From contig UQFK01000006.1 in NCBI GenBank assembly GCA_900540345.1, forward strand, positions 21,897-85,896: a stretch of 64,000 bases of DNA, written 5' to 3'. The notes beneath the pieces were generated by a model that was given only the letters and a program-made list of their open reading frames with translations, ran no database searches and was not told the origin of the DNA. How positions within the stretch are numbered: position 1 is the first letter of the stretch; every line of letters begins with the position of its first letter. A program made the translations under genes and the position numbers. Shown piece after piece: positions 27,701-37,283 of this stretch. Source of the stretch: an uncultured Eggerthella sp. (GTDB taxonomy: Bacteria; Actinomycetota; Coriobacteriia; Coriobacteriales; Eggerthellaceae).

Positions 27701-28363
27701 TCATTGGATCGTCTTGAAAATGCGATCGCCCGCATCGCCTAATCCAGGGACGATATAGGCTGCTTCGTTGAGCCCCTTATCTAATGCTGCGGCAAAGATA
27801 CGCACACAAGGATCGGCTGCGAGCACGCGCTCGACTCCTTCGGGTGCTGCAACAATGACTACACACGTGATGTCCTTCACACCGCGATCGCGAAGTGCCT
27901 TGATAGCGGCAACCATCGAACCACCGGTAGCCAACATAGGATCCACCAAGATCACCGGACGCTCAGCGATATAGACGGGCATGTTCGCATAGTACTCGAC
28001 TGGCTCATGCGTCTCTTCATTACGATTCATGCCCAGATGAGCAATAGGCGCGGTAGGGATCATATCCATGAACGCATCCTGCATCGCAAGACCTGCCCGC
28101 AAGATCGGAACGATGACTGGCTCTTGTCCTTCGATAGTCTCACACATAGTCGTAGTGATAGGTGTCTCAATTTGAATCGGACGTGTAGAAAGAGCACGCG
28201 TTGCCTCGTATGCCTCCAACATCGCAATCTCGCGCAATGCTTCGCGAAAGATATTGCTAGACGTATGCTTATCACGCAGCACAGCAAGTTTATGCTTCAC
28301 GAGCGGGTGGTCAATCACCACCAGACGATCCTCATATTGCGCAGCTTTTTGCTGTGATCCCAT
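27701..28363 (-). CDS. upp: Uracil phosphoribosyltransferase
   Basis: Salvage enzyme converting uracil and PRPP to UMP. The 220-residue protein has the PRPP loop VDPMLATGGSM, the VPILRAGLAM segment and the C-terminal uracil-binding YIVPGLGDAGDR. The gene lies 33 bases after glyA in the same direction, a glyA-upp-atp order also known from Bacillus. Confidence 0.97.
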   Translation of the reverse strand: MGSQQKAAQYEDRLVVIDHPLVKHKLAVLRDKHTSSNIFREALREIAMLEAYEATRALSTRPIQIETPITTTMCETIEGQEPVIVPILRAGLAMQDAFMDMIPTAPIAHLGMNRNEETHEPVEYYANMPVYIAERPVILVDPMLATGGSMVAAIKALRDRGVKDITCVVIVAAPEGVERVLAADPCVRIFAAALDKGLNEAAYIVPGLGDAGDRIFKTIQ

Positions 28364-28396
28364 ACTGACCCCTTCTCGACCCGTGATCGATCGCGC

Positions 28397-29647
28397 CTAC
28401 AAGTTCGGATAGAGCGGGTGGAGCGCGATCATCTCTTCGATCTTCGTAGAGATTTCAGCAAGCTTTGCTCCATCTTCAGCATTGAAGAGCGTCTCTGCGA
28501 TCAGCTGACCGATGATATAGAACTCCTCTGCATCAAAGCCACGCGTGGTACCTGCCGCCGATCCAACACGAATGCCACTTGTAACGAATGGTGAGCGTGT
28601 TTCATTCGGAATGGTGTTCTTGTTCACGGTAAGGCCGACGCGCTCAAGCACTTTCTCTGCATCCTTGCCCGTTATGTCGGCAGGATTAAGATCGACCAAG
28701 CACAGATGGTTGTCGGTGCCACCTGAAACAAGACGCAAGCCCCCATCAGCCATACCCTTGCCGAGCGCAGCAGCATTCTTCACAACATTGTCAATATAGG
28801 TTGCATATTCTGGCTGAAGCGCTTCTTGGAAAGCGACTGCTTTACCAGCGATGACATGCATAAGCGGACCGCCCTGCGAACCGGGAAACACTGCTTTATC
28901 GATCTTTGTCGCAAGTTCCTCGTTATTCGTAAGGATGAAACCACCACGTGGCCCACGAAGCGTTTTATGGCTGGTCGAGGTAACGATATCAGCATAAGGA
29001 ACAGGGCTTGGATGAGCGCCTGTTGCCACAAGTCCAGCGATGTGAGCCATGTCGATCATAAGATAAGCGCCTACCTCATGTGCGATCTGCGCCATGCGCT
29101 CGAAATCGATGATGCGCGGATAAGCAGAGGCTCCTCCTACGATCAGCTTTGGCTTGTATTCCTTTGCCAAACGCTCCATCTCGTCGTAATCGATACGTTC
29201 GGTCTCAGGGTGGACGCCATAAGCTACAAACTTGTAATCCTTGCCCGAGAAGTTCACGGGTGAACCGTGAGTCAGATGACCACCATGATCGAGCGAGAGA
29301 CCGAGAATGGTATCTCCCAGGTCAACGGTTGCGGCATATGCAGCCAAGTTAGCATTCGCACCACTATGGAGCTGAACATTCGCAAAGCCACATTTGAAAA
29401 GCTCTTTAGCGCGATCTCGCGCAAGATCCTCGACGATGTCGACCTTCTCGCAACCACCGTAGTAACGTTTGCCAGGATAGCCTTCTGCATACTTGTTCGT
29501 GAGCACGCTTCCCACTGCCTCCATGACCGCAGGTGAAGTGAAATTCTCCGATGCGATCAGCTCTACGCACGAACGCTCGCGCTGAAGCTCCTGTTCTATC
29601 GCATTCGCAACTTGTGGATCTTGTGCGGCAAGGATGGAATCTGCCAT
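28397..29647 (-). CDS. glyA: Serine hydroxymethyltransferase
   Basis: PLP enzyme interconverting serine and glycine with tetrahydrofolate. 416 residues; ELIASENFTS, DMAHIAGLVATG and the PLP-lysine segment TSTSHKTLRGPRGG are all present. ATG 29647 is chosen, with AAAGGAG 7 bases upstream, over an upstream in-frame start. It heads the glyA-upp-dCMP deaminase set, linking one-carbon and pyrimidine metabolism. Confidence 0.97.
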   Translation of the reverse strand: MADSILAAQDPQVANAIEQELQRERSCVELIASENFTSPAVMEAVGSVLTNKYAEGYPGKRYYGGCEKVDIVEDLARDRAKELFKCGFANVQLHSGANANLAAYAATVDLGDTILGLSLDHGGHLTHGSPVNFSGKDYKFVAYGVHPETERIDYDEMERLAKEYKPKLIVGGASAYPRIIDFERMAQIAHEVGAYLMIDMAHIAGLVATGAHPSPVPYADIVTSTSHKTLRGPRGGFILTNNEELATKIDKAVFPGSQGGPLMHVIAGKAVAFQEALQPEYATYIDNVVKNAAALGKGMADGGLRLVSGGTDNHLCLVDLNPADITGKDAEKVLERVGLTVNKNTIPNETRSPFVTSGIRVGSAAGTTRGFDAEEFYIIGQLIAETLFNAEDGAKLAEISTKIEEMIALHPLYPNL

Positions 29648-29700
29648 GCCTTTTCTCCTTTCATGACCGAAGCACAAGGCTTCGGATAATGTTCATAAGA

Positions 29701-30432
29701 CTATTCCTCTGAGCCTTGTTGGTCACCGGTATCTTCGTTCGCTGACACCGGTAGCTTCACGCCCATATCGGCAAGCTGCGCAAAGGGAAGCTCGTAATAG
29801 CCTGACAGGTTGTCCGCCGAACCGAGCAGCGCGTCTCGATAGACGCTATTATCGACGCTACCGACCACGCTCCATTCATCGTCGATCTTCTGTACTTGCA
29901 CGATACATTCAGTGAGCACTGGCTCCGTATTCTCGAACATGCTTTGAAGCAACAACCTGCCGTATTCGCAAGGATCCTCAGTCTGGCCTGCTTCGATAGC
30001 CTGCTTGTTCTCTGCTAGCCACTCGATGTAATCATTCGACCATTGTTTGATGATAGGCTCAAGCTGACGGCACGTGATCTTGGCATTGATGTCTGCAGCA
30101 TCTTCGTTGATGTTCATCTCGAGATCGCCCAAGCTGTAGGTGAATCCGTCAAGCCACCAATCATAGAATTCTTCTTGTGAGATACCGATCTGCTCAAGTT
30201 GATCGGCACCTGATATTTGAGGCAAATATTCGAGCGACTCAGGATCATGCTTTTCGATAGCAGCCATTTCAGCGATCGCTGCATTCGCGGCCAATTGGCC
30301 AGCAGGCGGCTTGCATCCTGACAGACAGCATGACATGCATGCAAGCAAAATGATCGCGAGAAACGCACCTGCGATCCATCCACGTGAACGCTGCTTTCCT
30401 GCAACGGCATTTGAAGCGATGAGTTGTTTCAT
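29701..30432 (-). CDS. Predicted lipoprotein, unknown function
   Basis: Protein of 243 residues with a basic N-terminus, hydrophobic segment (about 19-37) and lipobox LSGC with the lipid-carrying Cys40. Lgt, which would modify it, is encoded at 36343-37200. The mature part is acidic and alpha-helical in character (EEFYDWWLDGFTY; CRQLEPIIKQW), ending in Glu/Asp/Gln. No family is recognised with confidence. It lies 48 bases after rpiB and 54 bases before glyA, in the same direction. Confidence 0.85.
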   Translation of the reverse strand: MKQLIASNAVAGKQRSRGWIAGAFLAIILLACMSCCLSGCKPPAGQLAANAAIAEMAAIEKHDPESLEYLPQISGADQLEQIGISQEEFYDWWLDGFTYSLGDLEMNINEDAADINAKITCRQLEPIIKQWSNDYIEWLAENKQAIEAGQTEDPCEYGRLLLQSMFENTEPVLTECIVQVQKIDDEWSVVGSVDNSVYRDALLGSADNLSGYYELPFAQLADMGVKLPVSANEDTGDQQGSEE

Positions 30433-30479
30433 ATGATCCTATGATCTCCTCTCGTGATGCGTTTCGGGTCTAGTTGGCA

Positions 30480-30917
30480 TTATTCATCGAGCGACATGAT
30501 CTTCGCTACGCGCTGGGCATGACGTCCGCCTTCGAAGTCTGTGGAAAGAAACCTGCGCAAGATCTCTTCATTCATCTCGAGACTAACAAAACGTCCTGAA
30601 AGCGTGATGATGTTCGCATCGTTGTGCTCACGGCAGAGCTGAGCAAATTCAGGAGTGACGATGTTCGCTGCACGAATTCCAGGAACCTTATCGGCTGCCA
30701 TGGCCATGCCAATCCCGGTGCCGCATACGAGCACCCCGTATTCAGCAACTCCGTCTGCGACATCGCGCGCGACTAAGAGCGCATAATCAGGATAATCAAC
30801 GCGCTCATCCGTTTCAGGACCACGATCGATCACATCATAGCCGCACGTGACGAGAAAGTCTGCAAGCTGGCTCTTCTGTTCGAATCCTGCATGGTCAGAG
30901 CCGATCGAAATGATCAT
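30480..30917 (-). CDS. rpiB: Ribose-5-phosphate isomerase B
   Basis: Interconverts ribose 5-phosphate and ribulose 5-phosphate. 145 residues: start MIISIGSDHAGFE, RVDYPDYA, and the catalytic Cys in GVLVCGTGIGM. ATG 30917 is preferred because family similarity starts there and AGGGG precedes it. In the same neighbourhood as a TsaC/Sua5 domain, glyA, upp and atp genes, the order found in Bacillus. Confidence 0.96.
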   Translation of the reverse strand: MIISIGSDHAGFEQKSQLADFLVTCGYDVIDRGPETDERVDYPDYALLVARDVADGVAEYGVLVCGTGIGMAMAADKVPGIRAANIVTPEFAQLCREHNDANIITLSGRFVSLEMNEEILRRFLSTDFEGGRHAQRVAKIMSLDE

Positions 30918-31081
30918 GATCCCCTCTTTCTCTTGCACTCGGTATGTGAGCGCTTCGTTGATCGAAGCTTAGATGCAAGCGTGCACTCAAGTTCGATCCT
31001 TGTTGTTCATCATTATACGTAAGCCCTTGTTAACTTCGCGCGACAAACGCGATCATTCTAGCCTACGCGCAGATCCTCTCG

Positions 31082-32044
31082 TTATTCTTCTCCCACATGT
31101 TTCTCGATCCATTTCAGCACATCGTCCATAACCTTCTGCTTGCCAGGCTCGTTGAGGATCTCGTGACGCATGCCTGGATAGAGGATGAGCGACACATCCT
31201 TCATGCCAGCATCGTGATAGAGCTCGACCGCCCGAACTACGGCCTCGCCTTTTTCGCCGACAGGATCTTCTGCACCGGCGATGAAGAGCATCGGAAGATT
31301 CTTGGGGATGCGTGCGGCTACCTTAGGGCTAACTGCCTGCGATACGACGCCAGTAAGAGCAGCATATCCCCCAACCGTGAACATAACACCACACAAGGGG
31401 TCATCGATATATGCATCAACGACTGCTGGGTCGATCGAGATCCAATCGAGTGGCGTACGAGCATCTTCGATCGTCTTGCCGAAACCACCAGCGCCCATCT
31501 TATCGAGCAAACGAGATTTGAAACGCCCACCTCGAAGCGCACCGATAGCATGCGCCAGCATATTACCGCTTCGCGCAAGCGCATATGGTTGATTGCCTGT
31601 ACCGCAGATGATCGCGCCCTTCACACCCTGTGCGTGGCGGCTCAAGTACACACGCGTCACAAAGCTTCCCATCGAATGCCCGAAAATGAAATACGGCAAA
31701 CCGCTGAAGCTCTCGAAGAGCGTTTTGCGCACACGATCGACATCGTTGATAAGAACATCTGAACCGTGATCGAGCGTAACATGGCCAAGATCACGCGCAT
31801 CTGCAACACTCTTTCCATGACCGACATGGTCATGAGCACCAACGATGAAGCCTTGGCACGCAAGAAATCGAGCAAAACCGTCATAGCGATCGATATGTTC
31901 TTCCATACCATGCACGATCTGCACGATTCCCTTAAGCTGCGATTCAGGCAGATAAGGGATCCAAAGCGATACACGAAGCTGAGATGCCCCATCGCTTGAA
32001 GGGATGAAATGCTCTATGCGCTCTACTGAATATGATGCTGCCAT
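31082..32044 (-). CDS. Alpha/beta hydrolase, monoacylglycerol lipase-like
   Basis: Serine hydrolase of 320 residues with the Hydrolase_4 layout: VHGMEEHIDRYDGFA oxyanion region, HDHVGHGKS, nucleophile elbow GHSMGS, Asp in AGAEDPVG, and His in GMRHEILNE. The family cleaves monoacylglycerols or lysophospholipids. No signal peptide, so cytoplasmic. Strong GGAAGGA before the ATG. The downstream gap to rpiB is 164 bases and shows no clear terminator. The substrate is not predictable. Confidence 0.9.
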   Translation of the reverse strand: MAASYSVERIEHFIPSSDGASQLRVSLWIPYLPESQLKGIVQIVHGMEEHIDRYDGFARFLACQGFIVGAHDHVGHGKSVADARDLGHVTLDHGSDVLINDVDRVRKTLFESFSGLPYFIFGHSMGSFVTRVYLSRHAQGVKGAIICGTGNQPYALARSGNMLAHAIGALRGGRFKSRLLDKMGAGGFGKTIEDARTPLDWISIDPAVVDAYIDDPLCGVMFTVGGYAALTGVVSQAVSPKVAARIPKNLPMLFIAGAEDPVGEKGEAVVRAVELYHDAGMKDVSLILYPGMRHEILNEPGKQKVMDDVLKWIEKHVGEE

Positions 32045-32087
32045 ACCTGTTCCTTCCCTCGCAATCTTTCATTGGACAAGCTCTTTG

Positions 32088-34463
32088 CTATGAGCGTTGC
32101 TCGTCGTCTTTTTCGATCCACTCGAAAAGCGCTGTTGCATCGAGTGCCCCTGAACGGATAATCCGAGGCTTCTCTGTCGTGCAATCGATAACACATGAAG
32201 CTTGTCCATCACCCGTCTCACCAACGAGCGTACAGAGCCTGGTTCTGAATTCATCAGGAACCTCCTCTAAACACGAGGGGGCCTTATCACCCGAATGGTT
32301 CGCCGAAGTCGTTGCGATCGGGCCAACTCGCTTGACGAGTTCGCGTACCAGCTCATGATCAGGCACACGTAGTGCGATCGTAGCTTCTGCGCTCTGGAAA
32401 GCTGCTGGCACCTGATCCGATGCCTCAACCACAAGCGTCAGCGCCCCAGGCCAATACCTGCTTGCCAACGATCTTGCCCATGCAGGTATGTTCTTCCCGT
32501 ACGTTTCAAGATCATCAGCACTCCCGATAAGCCACGCAATCGGTTTATCCTCCGATCGAGACTTCAGTCGGTACAGGATCGCAGGTGATGGACAGCTCTT
32601 CACCGCAACACCAAGACCATAGACCGTATCGGTCGGGAAGAGAACCGCTTCACCGTCTTCCAACGAACGAACTGCTCGATCGAAAAGCGTCGATGTAGTG
32701 CCGATCGTATCATCATCACTCCGTGACTCTGTCGTTTGATACCGTGTCGCAACCTGTTGTGCCACTTTGAGCCCATCGACCGCCGCTGACATGATTCCAC
32801 CTGCAAACCCAGGTCCTTCTCCACAAGGGTAGAGCCCGCTCGCCTCTACCTCGGGATTCTGTTCATTCGATCTCACAAAATATGCCTGCAGCGACTCATC
32901 GCGGCAGATTCTCACAGGCGAAGAAGAGCGGGTCTCTGGTGCGGTCATGATCGCACGCGGATCGTCAAAGCCTTTTATCTTCTTGCCCATGATCGGTAGC
33001 GCTTCGCGCAATGCGTTGGATACAAATCTAGGAAGCACATCGTCAAGAGGCGCGGCGACTACGCCACGCTCATATGTGGGAGCGCAGAATCGACATGCCT
33101 CTGATCGGGTGTCTTCAAGCACGCGATCGGCGTGCACGCCGCCTGATGCCTTTGCCTGCGTAAGAAATGACCCGACTGATTGTGCGGGCGCCTGGTACGG
33201 TGCACCGCCATATCTCTGCGATACATGATAGGCGCGCTGCTCGATCTCGCGTTGTAGATCCATACCTGCCAACACCTCATCGCTTGCGAAATCGGTAGGA
33301 TCAACATTGACCAACAATGCAGCATTGGCATTCTTGCCTTTACGATCATGGTCGCTCATGCCGTTTGTAACGATGCCACCTTCTTCGCTTGCCGCAGCCA
33401 CCACTTCACCGCCAGGACACATGCAAAAACTGTAGACACTTCTTCCTCCTGGTAAGTGGATCGCAAGCTTGTATTCAGCAGCTCCTAGTGCAGGATGGTG
33501 CGCTGCACCTGCCCATTGCGCCTTATTGATAAATGCTTGAGGATGCTCAATACGCACGCCGATAGAAAAGGGTTTCTGCTGCATCGCAAAGCCCTTGTCT
33601 TGCACAAGCTCGAATGTTTGTCGCGCTGAATGACCGCATGCAAGGACCAACGCCTCGCAAGCAAGCCAGGTTGTCTCGTCCGTCTTCATGTTCGTCAGTT
33701 CGATCGCGTTAAGTCTGCCTTCTTTAAAAGCCATATCGCTAAGCTGCGTATGAAAACGTACTTCTCCTCCCATAGCGATGATCTTCCTGCGAATAGTAGA
33801 AACAACATGAGAAAGATTGTCACTGCCCATATGAGGATGCGCCTGCCACAGTATGCTTTCAGGAGCGCCTGCCTCAACGAGCAGGTGCAGTACATGCGCA
33901 GTGAATCGGTTCTTCGTATTCGTAGTCAACTTCCCGTCAGAGAACGTACCTGCTCCACCTTCGCCGAACTGAATGTTTGACCAAGGATCGAGCTTGCCCG
34001 TCTCAAAGAATGATCGAACATCGCAGATACGCTCATCAACAGGAGCACCTTGCTCGACCAAGAGCGGTTTGAGCCCGCATTGTGCAAGATACCACGCAGC
34101 GAACAGACCCGCTGGTCCTGCTCCCACGATCACAGGACAACACGCAGGCGCACGTAAGGAGGGAATGGCGAGTGCTTCATAGGGTTGCGCTAAGGTGATC
34201 TGCAAGCCTTTTAAGCGAACATCGTTGCTTTGCACTCGATCAAGAAGGCGCTCGCGCGCGTTTGGGGGTAACGTGAGCCGATAGGTCGCGATGAAATGAA
34301 CGTTAGACTTCTTGCGTGCATCGACGCTCTGCTTCATGAGCTGCGCATCCAAAAGTGCGTCTTGCTCAATGCCTAGTTGTTGAGCGATCTCGCGAAGTGC
34401 ATCAGCATGATTTTCAGGCAGTCCTGCATCAAGCGATAATCTGAGCCCCGAGACATCGATCAT
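32088..34463 (-). CDS. Fusion: FAD-dependent dehydrogenase (COG2509-like) and TsaC/Sua5 domain
   Basis: Single 791-residue ORF carrying two enzymes. Residues about 1-575 are an FAD-dependent oxidoreductase of uncharacterised type: VIVGAGPAGLFAAWYLA near 110, FGEGGAGTFSDGKL, and a late GEGPGFAGGIMSAAVDGLK flavin contact. After a polar Ser/Asp/Thr linker, residues about 595-791 form a YrdC domain of the threonylcarbamoyl-AMP synthase family: LFPTDTVYGLG, LKSRSEDKP, WPGALTLV and TTSANHSG. The YrdC domain makes the intermediate for t6A37 in ANN-reading tRNAs. No stop codon or internal start separates the parts. The ATG overlaps the stop of the upstream FAD gene. Confidence 0.9.
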   Translation of the reverse strand: MIDVSGLRLSLDAGLPENHADALREIAQQLGIEQDALLDAQLMKQSVDARKKSNVHFIATYRLTLPPNARERLLDRVQSNDVRLKGLQITLAQPYEALAIPSLRAPACCPVIVGAGPAGLFAAWYLAQCGLKPLLVEQGAPVDERICDVRSFFETGKLDPWSNIQFGEGGAGTFSDGKLTTNTKNRFTAHVLHLLVEAGAPESILWQAHPHMGSDNLSHVVSTIRRKIIAMGGEVRFHTQLSDMAFKEGRLNAIELTNMKTDETTWLACEALVLACGHSARQTFELVQDKGFAMQQKPFSIGVRIEHPQAFINKAQWAGAAHHPALGAAEYKLAIHLPGGRSVYSFCMCPGGEVVAAASEEGGIVTNGMSDHDRKGKNANAALLVNVDPTDFASDEVLAGMDLQREIEQRAYHVSQRYGGAPYQAPAQSVGSFLTQAKASGGVHADRVLEDTRSEACRFCAPTYERGVVAAPLDDVLPRFVSNALREALPIMGKKIKGFDDPRAIMTAPETRSSSPVRICRDESLQAYFVRSNEQNPEVEASGLYPCGEGPGFAGGIMSAAVDGLKVAQQVATRYQTTESRSDDDTIGTTSTLFDRAVRSLEDGEAVLFPTDTVYGLGVAVKSCPSPAILYRLKSRSEDKPIAWLIGSADDLETYGKNIPAWARSLASRYWPGALTLVVEASDQVPAAFQSAEATIALRVPDHELVRELVKRVGPIATTSANHSGDKAPSCLEEVPDEFRTRLCTLVGETGDGQASCVIDCTTEKPRIIRSGALDATALFEWIEKDDEQRS

Positions 34464-35902
34464 GTCTCATCACGCCTTGCTTGTCTCATATCTGCATCCC
34501 CATGATTCTGAGCACTCTTTGCAATAGACGCGCCCGCCAAAAGACCGCTTGCCCATGCCCAATGAAGGTTATACCCTCCACACGGACCATCGATATCGAG
34601 CGCTTCTCCTGTGACATACAGTCCTGGGGCAAATCTCGACTCCATCGTATCTGGGTCTATCATATCGACACGAAGTCCACCTCGACAGACCTGACATTGA
34701 TTTTCATCACCTGCTCCTAAAACAGTGAGCTCGAAATGCTTGATGCATCTTGCGAGATGATCAATGCCATCGCTGCTGACTGGCTGGTCAGTTGCAAGAG
34801 TATGCTTTGGGGCAATCGAGTCTCCCCATCGTAGGATCGCGCGAGCCAATTCAGGCAAGAACAAACCGCGCAACAATACTCCGTACGTAGGTGTTTCTTC
34901 TGTTCTCTGTTCGTAGCAGCGAGTACGAGCGATCAAAAGCTCTCCTAACTCTGAAAGCGTAAGGTCTGGAGCCAGATCGAGCGAGATCATATCACCTGTA
35001 TTTGCAAAACGTGAAGCATTGAATACAACGATGCCCGAAATGCCATAGGTGCGAAAGAGCACTTCTCCTTCTTCTGAGAACGAACCATCCGAACAGCTCA
35101 AGCGTGCGTGAACTCGAATTCCATCGAGTCCTTCGAGAAAACGCGTTTTAGTTCGAAGCGGTCCGAGAACGAAGCGTGATTGAGCAAACGAAGCATTTTT
35201 GAAGAGCTCCGATCGATAGAGCGATCCGTTTTCTTGACGACCCCCCACCGCGAGCACGACTGCGTCAGCTCGAAAGCTCTCTGAGTGAGATTCATCATAA
35301 AAATCTTGCAACTGCAAGACGAATCGTCCATCGCGTTGCTCGATCGATATCGCCTCAATGCCACAAGCCTGCTCGATCTTGTACCGATCAAGCTCAGCCT
35401 GCAATACTTCGAGAACCGATGTTGCTTTATTGGAATAAGGATAAAGGAGCCCTCCTGTATGGGGAGCTTCATTCCATACAAGACCCAACTCGAAGAACCA
35501 GCGCAAGACCGCATTCATACCAGTTTCGAGAGAGTGGAGCGCTGGAGGCAAGTGAGGATCGATCTTTGTATCACCATTGAAAGCAAAGGTACTTTCGAGC
35601 GCCGTGAGCACTTTATCTACGAACACAGGCTGATTAAAGCAAGCCGATCGAATATTCGCGTGCGAAAAATTGCATCGACCATTGCCACTGCGCAAGATCG
35701 ACGATCCGATCTTGCGGCTCTTCTCGATCAGCACAATGCGCAGCTGCACCGAGAAACGCTGCGCATGCGCACAGATCGCACATGCTGCAGCGATACCTGA
35801 CGCACCACCGCCAACGATCGCAACCGTAAAGCCCGATCCCGTCTGTGGGAAGATCGCAGACGCTCTGTTTTTGGGACTCTTGTTTTTCTTCGGCGCATTC
35901 AT
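34460..35902 (-). CDS. HI0933/YhiN-like FAD oxidoreductase
   Basis: Flavoprotein of 480 residues, BaiN/YhiN family. The N-terminal dinucleotide-binding motif IVGGGASGIAAA lies near residue 28, followed by the family hallmark KIGSSILRSGNGRCNFSHAN, and the C-terminal VTGEALDIDGPCGGYNLHWAWASG. A Lys/Asn-rich head precedes the Rossmann fold. Stop codon and the ATG of the next gene overlap (ATGA), so it is co-translated with the FAD-TsaC fusion. Reaction unknown; members of the family have been linked to bile acid and dienoyl reduction. Confidence 0.9.
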   Translation of the reverse strand: MNAPKKNKSPKNRASAIFPQTGSGFTVAIVGGGASGIAAACAICAHAQRFSVQLRIVLIEKSRKIGSSILRSGNGRCNFSHANIRSACFNQPVFVDKVLTALESTFAFNGDTKIDPHLPPALHSLETGMNAVLRWFFELGLVWNEAPHTGGLLYPYSNKATSVLEVLQAELDRYKIEQACGIEAISIEQRDGRFVLQLQDFYDESHSESFRADAVVLAVGGRQENGSLYRSELFKNASFAQSRFVLGPLRTKTRFLEGLDGIRVHARLSCSDGSFSEEGEVLFRTYGISGIVVFNASRFANTGDMISLDLAPDLTLSELGELLIARTRCYEQRTEETPTYGVLLRGLFLPELARAILRWGDSIAPKHTLATDQPVSSDGIDHLARCIKHFELTVLGAGDENQCQVCRGGLRVDMIDPDTMESRFAPGLYVTGEALDIDGPCGGYNLHWAWASGLLAGASIAKSAQNHGDADMRQARRDET

Positions 35903-35920
35903 ATCACTATCATACGCGTT

Positions 35921-35959
35921 TTAAAACGAAAGGGACCGACCAAACGATCGATCCCTTCG
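35921..35959 (-). terminator. Terminator after desulfoferrodoxin gene
   Basis: On the minus strand, stem CGAAGGGA (35952-35959) with TCCCTTTCG (35927-35935, one bulge), loop of 16 bases, followed by TTTTAA. It separates dfx from the FAD gene pair. Confidence 0.6.
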
Positions 35960-35984
35960 ACGACGATACACTAAAGGCTGTATC

Positions 35985-36362
35985 TTACATTTCTTTGACC
36001 CACAAGCCGTGGATGTTGCAATAATCGTAGACCCTGATCGGATTCTCGCCTGGAGCCAAGGTGAACTCAGCCTCTGGCTTGTCGCCCGGATCGAGCTTCA
36101 CATACTGAAAACCTCGATTCGTCTCGAGGACGATCATCGTGATCCAGTGCGTATCAATCATCGGATGCTCTTCGGCGCCAATCTTGACCTTGATATCATC
36201 GGTGATCTCGACAACAGGAACGTGCTTTTCTTGCGAAGCATCCACACTATCGGGGACAAGTTCTGTCATCTGTTGACCGCAGCAAAACAGCGCAGGGCCT
36301 TCATCGAAAAGCTTAACAGCAACATTGCCGCAATGCTCGCATTTAAAGAACTGTAGTTTCAT
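35985..36362 (-). CDS. dfx: Desulfoferrodoxin (superoxide reductase, 2Fe type)
   Basis: Reduces superoxide to peroxide in anaerobes. 125 residues. Center I: CEHCG and CCG (desulforedoxin-type four Cys) in the first 30 residues. Center II: His in EKHVP, EEHPM, DTHWI and the late CNIHG. All ligands are present, so it is a complete type I enzyme. ATG 36362 with GGAGG 7 bases upstream; the start lies inside the end of lgt (20-base overlap). An anaerobic lifestyle is supported. Confidence 0.96.
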   Translation of the reverse strand: MKLQFFKCEHCGNVAVKLFDEGPALFCCGQQMTELVPDSVDASQEKHVPVVEITDDIKVKIGAEEHPMIDTHWITMIVLETNRGFQYVKLDPGDKPEAEFTLAPGENPIRVYDYCNIHGLWVKEM

Positions 36363-37200
36363 GGGGTTCCTCCTCTTCCTTAGATGCATGAGGACCGACT
36401 TGCGGTCGTTTTTTCACACAAGCATATATAAGCAGAAAAACGCCCACGATAATGAGTGGCACTGAAAGAAGTTGCCCCATCGTAAACCAATCTCCAAACA
36501 GATAGCCGATCTGGGCATCTGGTTGGCGGATGAATTCCACGAGAAAACGGAATGCCCCATAACCGAGCAAGAAGGTGGCGGTATAAGTTCCACGGGGAAA
36601 GGGCGGCTTCTTGAATGACATCGCGTAAAGAATGATGAACAGCACGAGCCCTTCGAGCAGTGCTTCGTAGAGCTGGCTCGGGTGACGCGGAATAGTTCCT
36701 GCTGAGCCTCCGAAGACCACAGCCCAAGGCAGATCGCTCGGCGCGCCCCAGAGCTCGCCATTTACAAAGTTTGCACAACGGCCGAAGAACAAGCCGATCG
36801 GAACACCAATGATAGCTACATCGACGAGAGAAAGATAGGGCATCTTGATAAGACGCGCCGCGACAATACCAGCAAGAAGCGCACCGATCAGGCCACCGTG
36901 AAAGCTCATCCCGCCATGAGCAAAATTCAAGATCTCGAGGGGGTTTGCCGCATAAAATGCAGCATTGTACACAAGCACATAACCCAAACGGCCACCGAGG
37001 ATAACACCTACCATCGCACAGATGATAACCGTGCAGATGCAATTGAGATCAAATTTCATCTTCCAGCGCTTGCCGACAAAATAGATGACCACAGCTGCCA
37101 ACAAGAATCCAAGCGCATAGGCAATGCCATACCAACGCGCCGTAAAAGGCCCAATAGAAAACGCTATAGGATCGAGTGTTTGATAGATCTCGTTGAGCAT
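36343..37200 (-). CDS. lgt: Prolipoprotein diacylglyceryl transferase
   Basis: Membrane enzyme attaching diacylglycerol to lipobox cysteines. 285 residues with about seven membrane segments, FAHGGMSFHGGL, and the Lgt signature GRCANFVNGELWG. Its last 20 bases overlap the dfx start. The predicted lipoprotein at 29701-30432 is a likely substrate. No signal-peptidase II gene is in the window. Confidence 0.96.
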   Translation of the reverse strand: MLNEIYQTLDPIAFSIGPFTARWYGIAYALGFLLAAVVIYFVGKRWKMKFDLNCICTVIICAMVGVILGGRLGYVLVYNAAFYAANPLEILNFAHGGMSFHGGLIGALLAGIVAARLIKMPYLSLVDVAIIGVPIGLFFGRCANFVNGELWGAPSDLPWAVVFGGSAGTIPRHPSQLYEALLEGLVLFIILYAMSFKKPPFPRGTYTATFLLGYGAFRFLVEFIRQPDAQIGYLFGDWFTMGQLLSVPLIIVGVFLLIYACVKKRPQVGPHASKEEEEPHETTVL

Positions 37201-37283
37201 ATGACCATTATAGATACTTGATGATCATCTCTAAAGAAGAGTGCGCTCGAGGGAAAAAGAATGTCGTATATGGAACCAACGAG

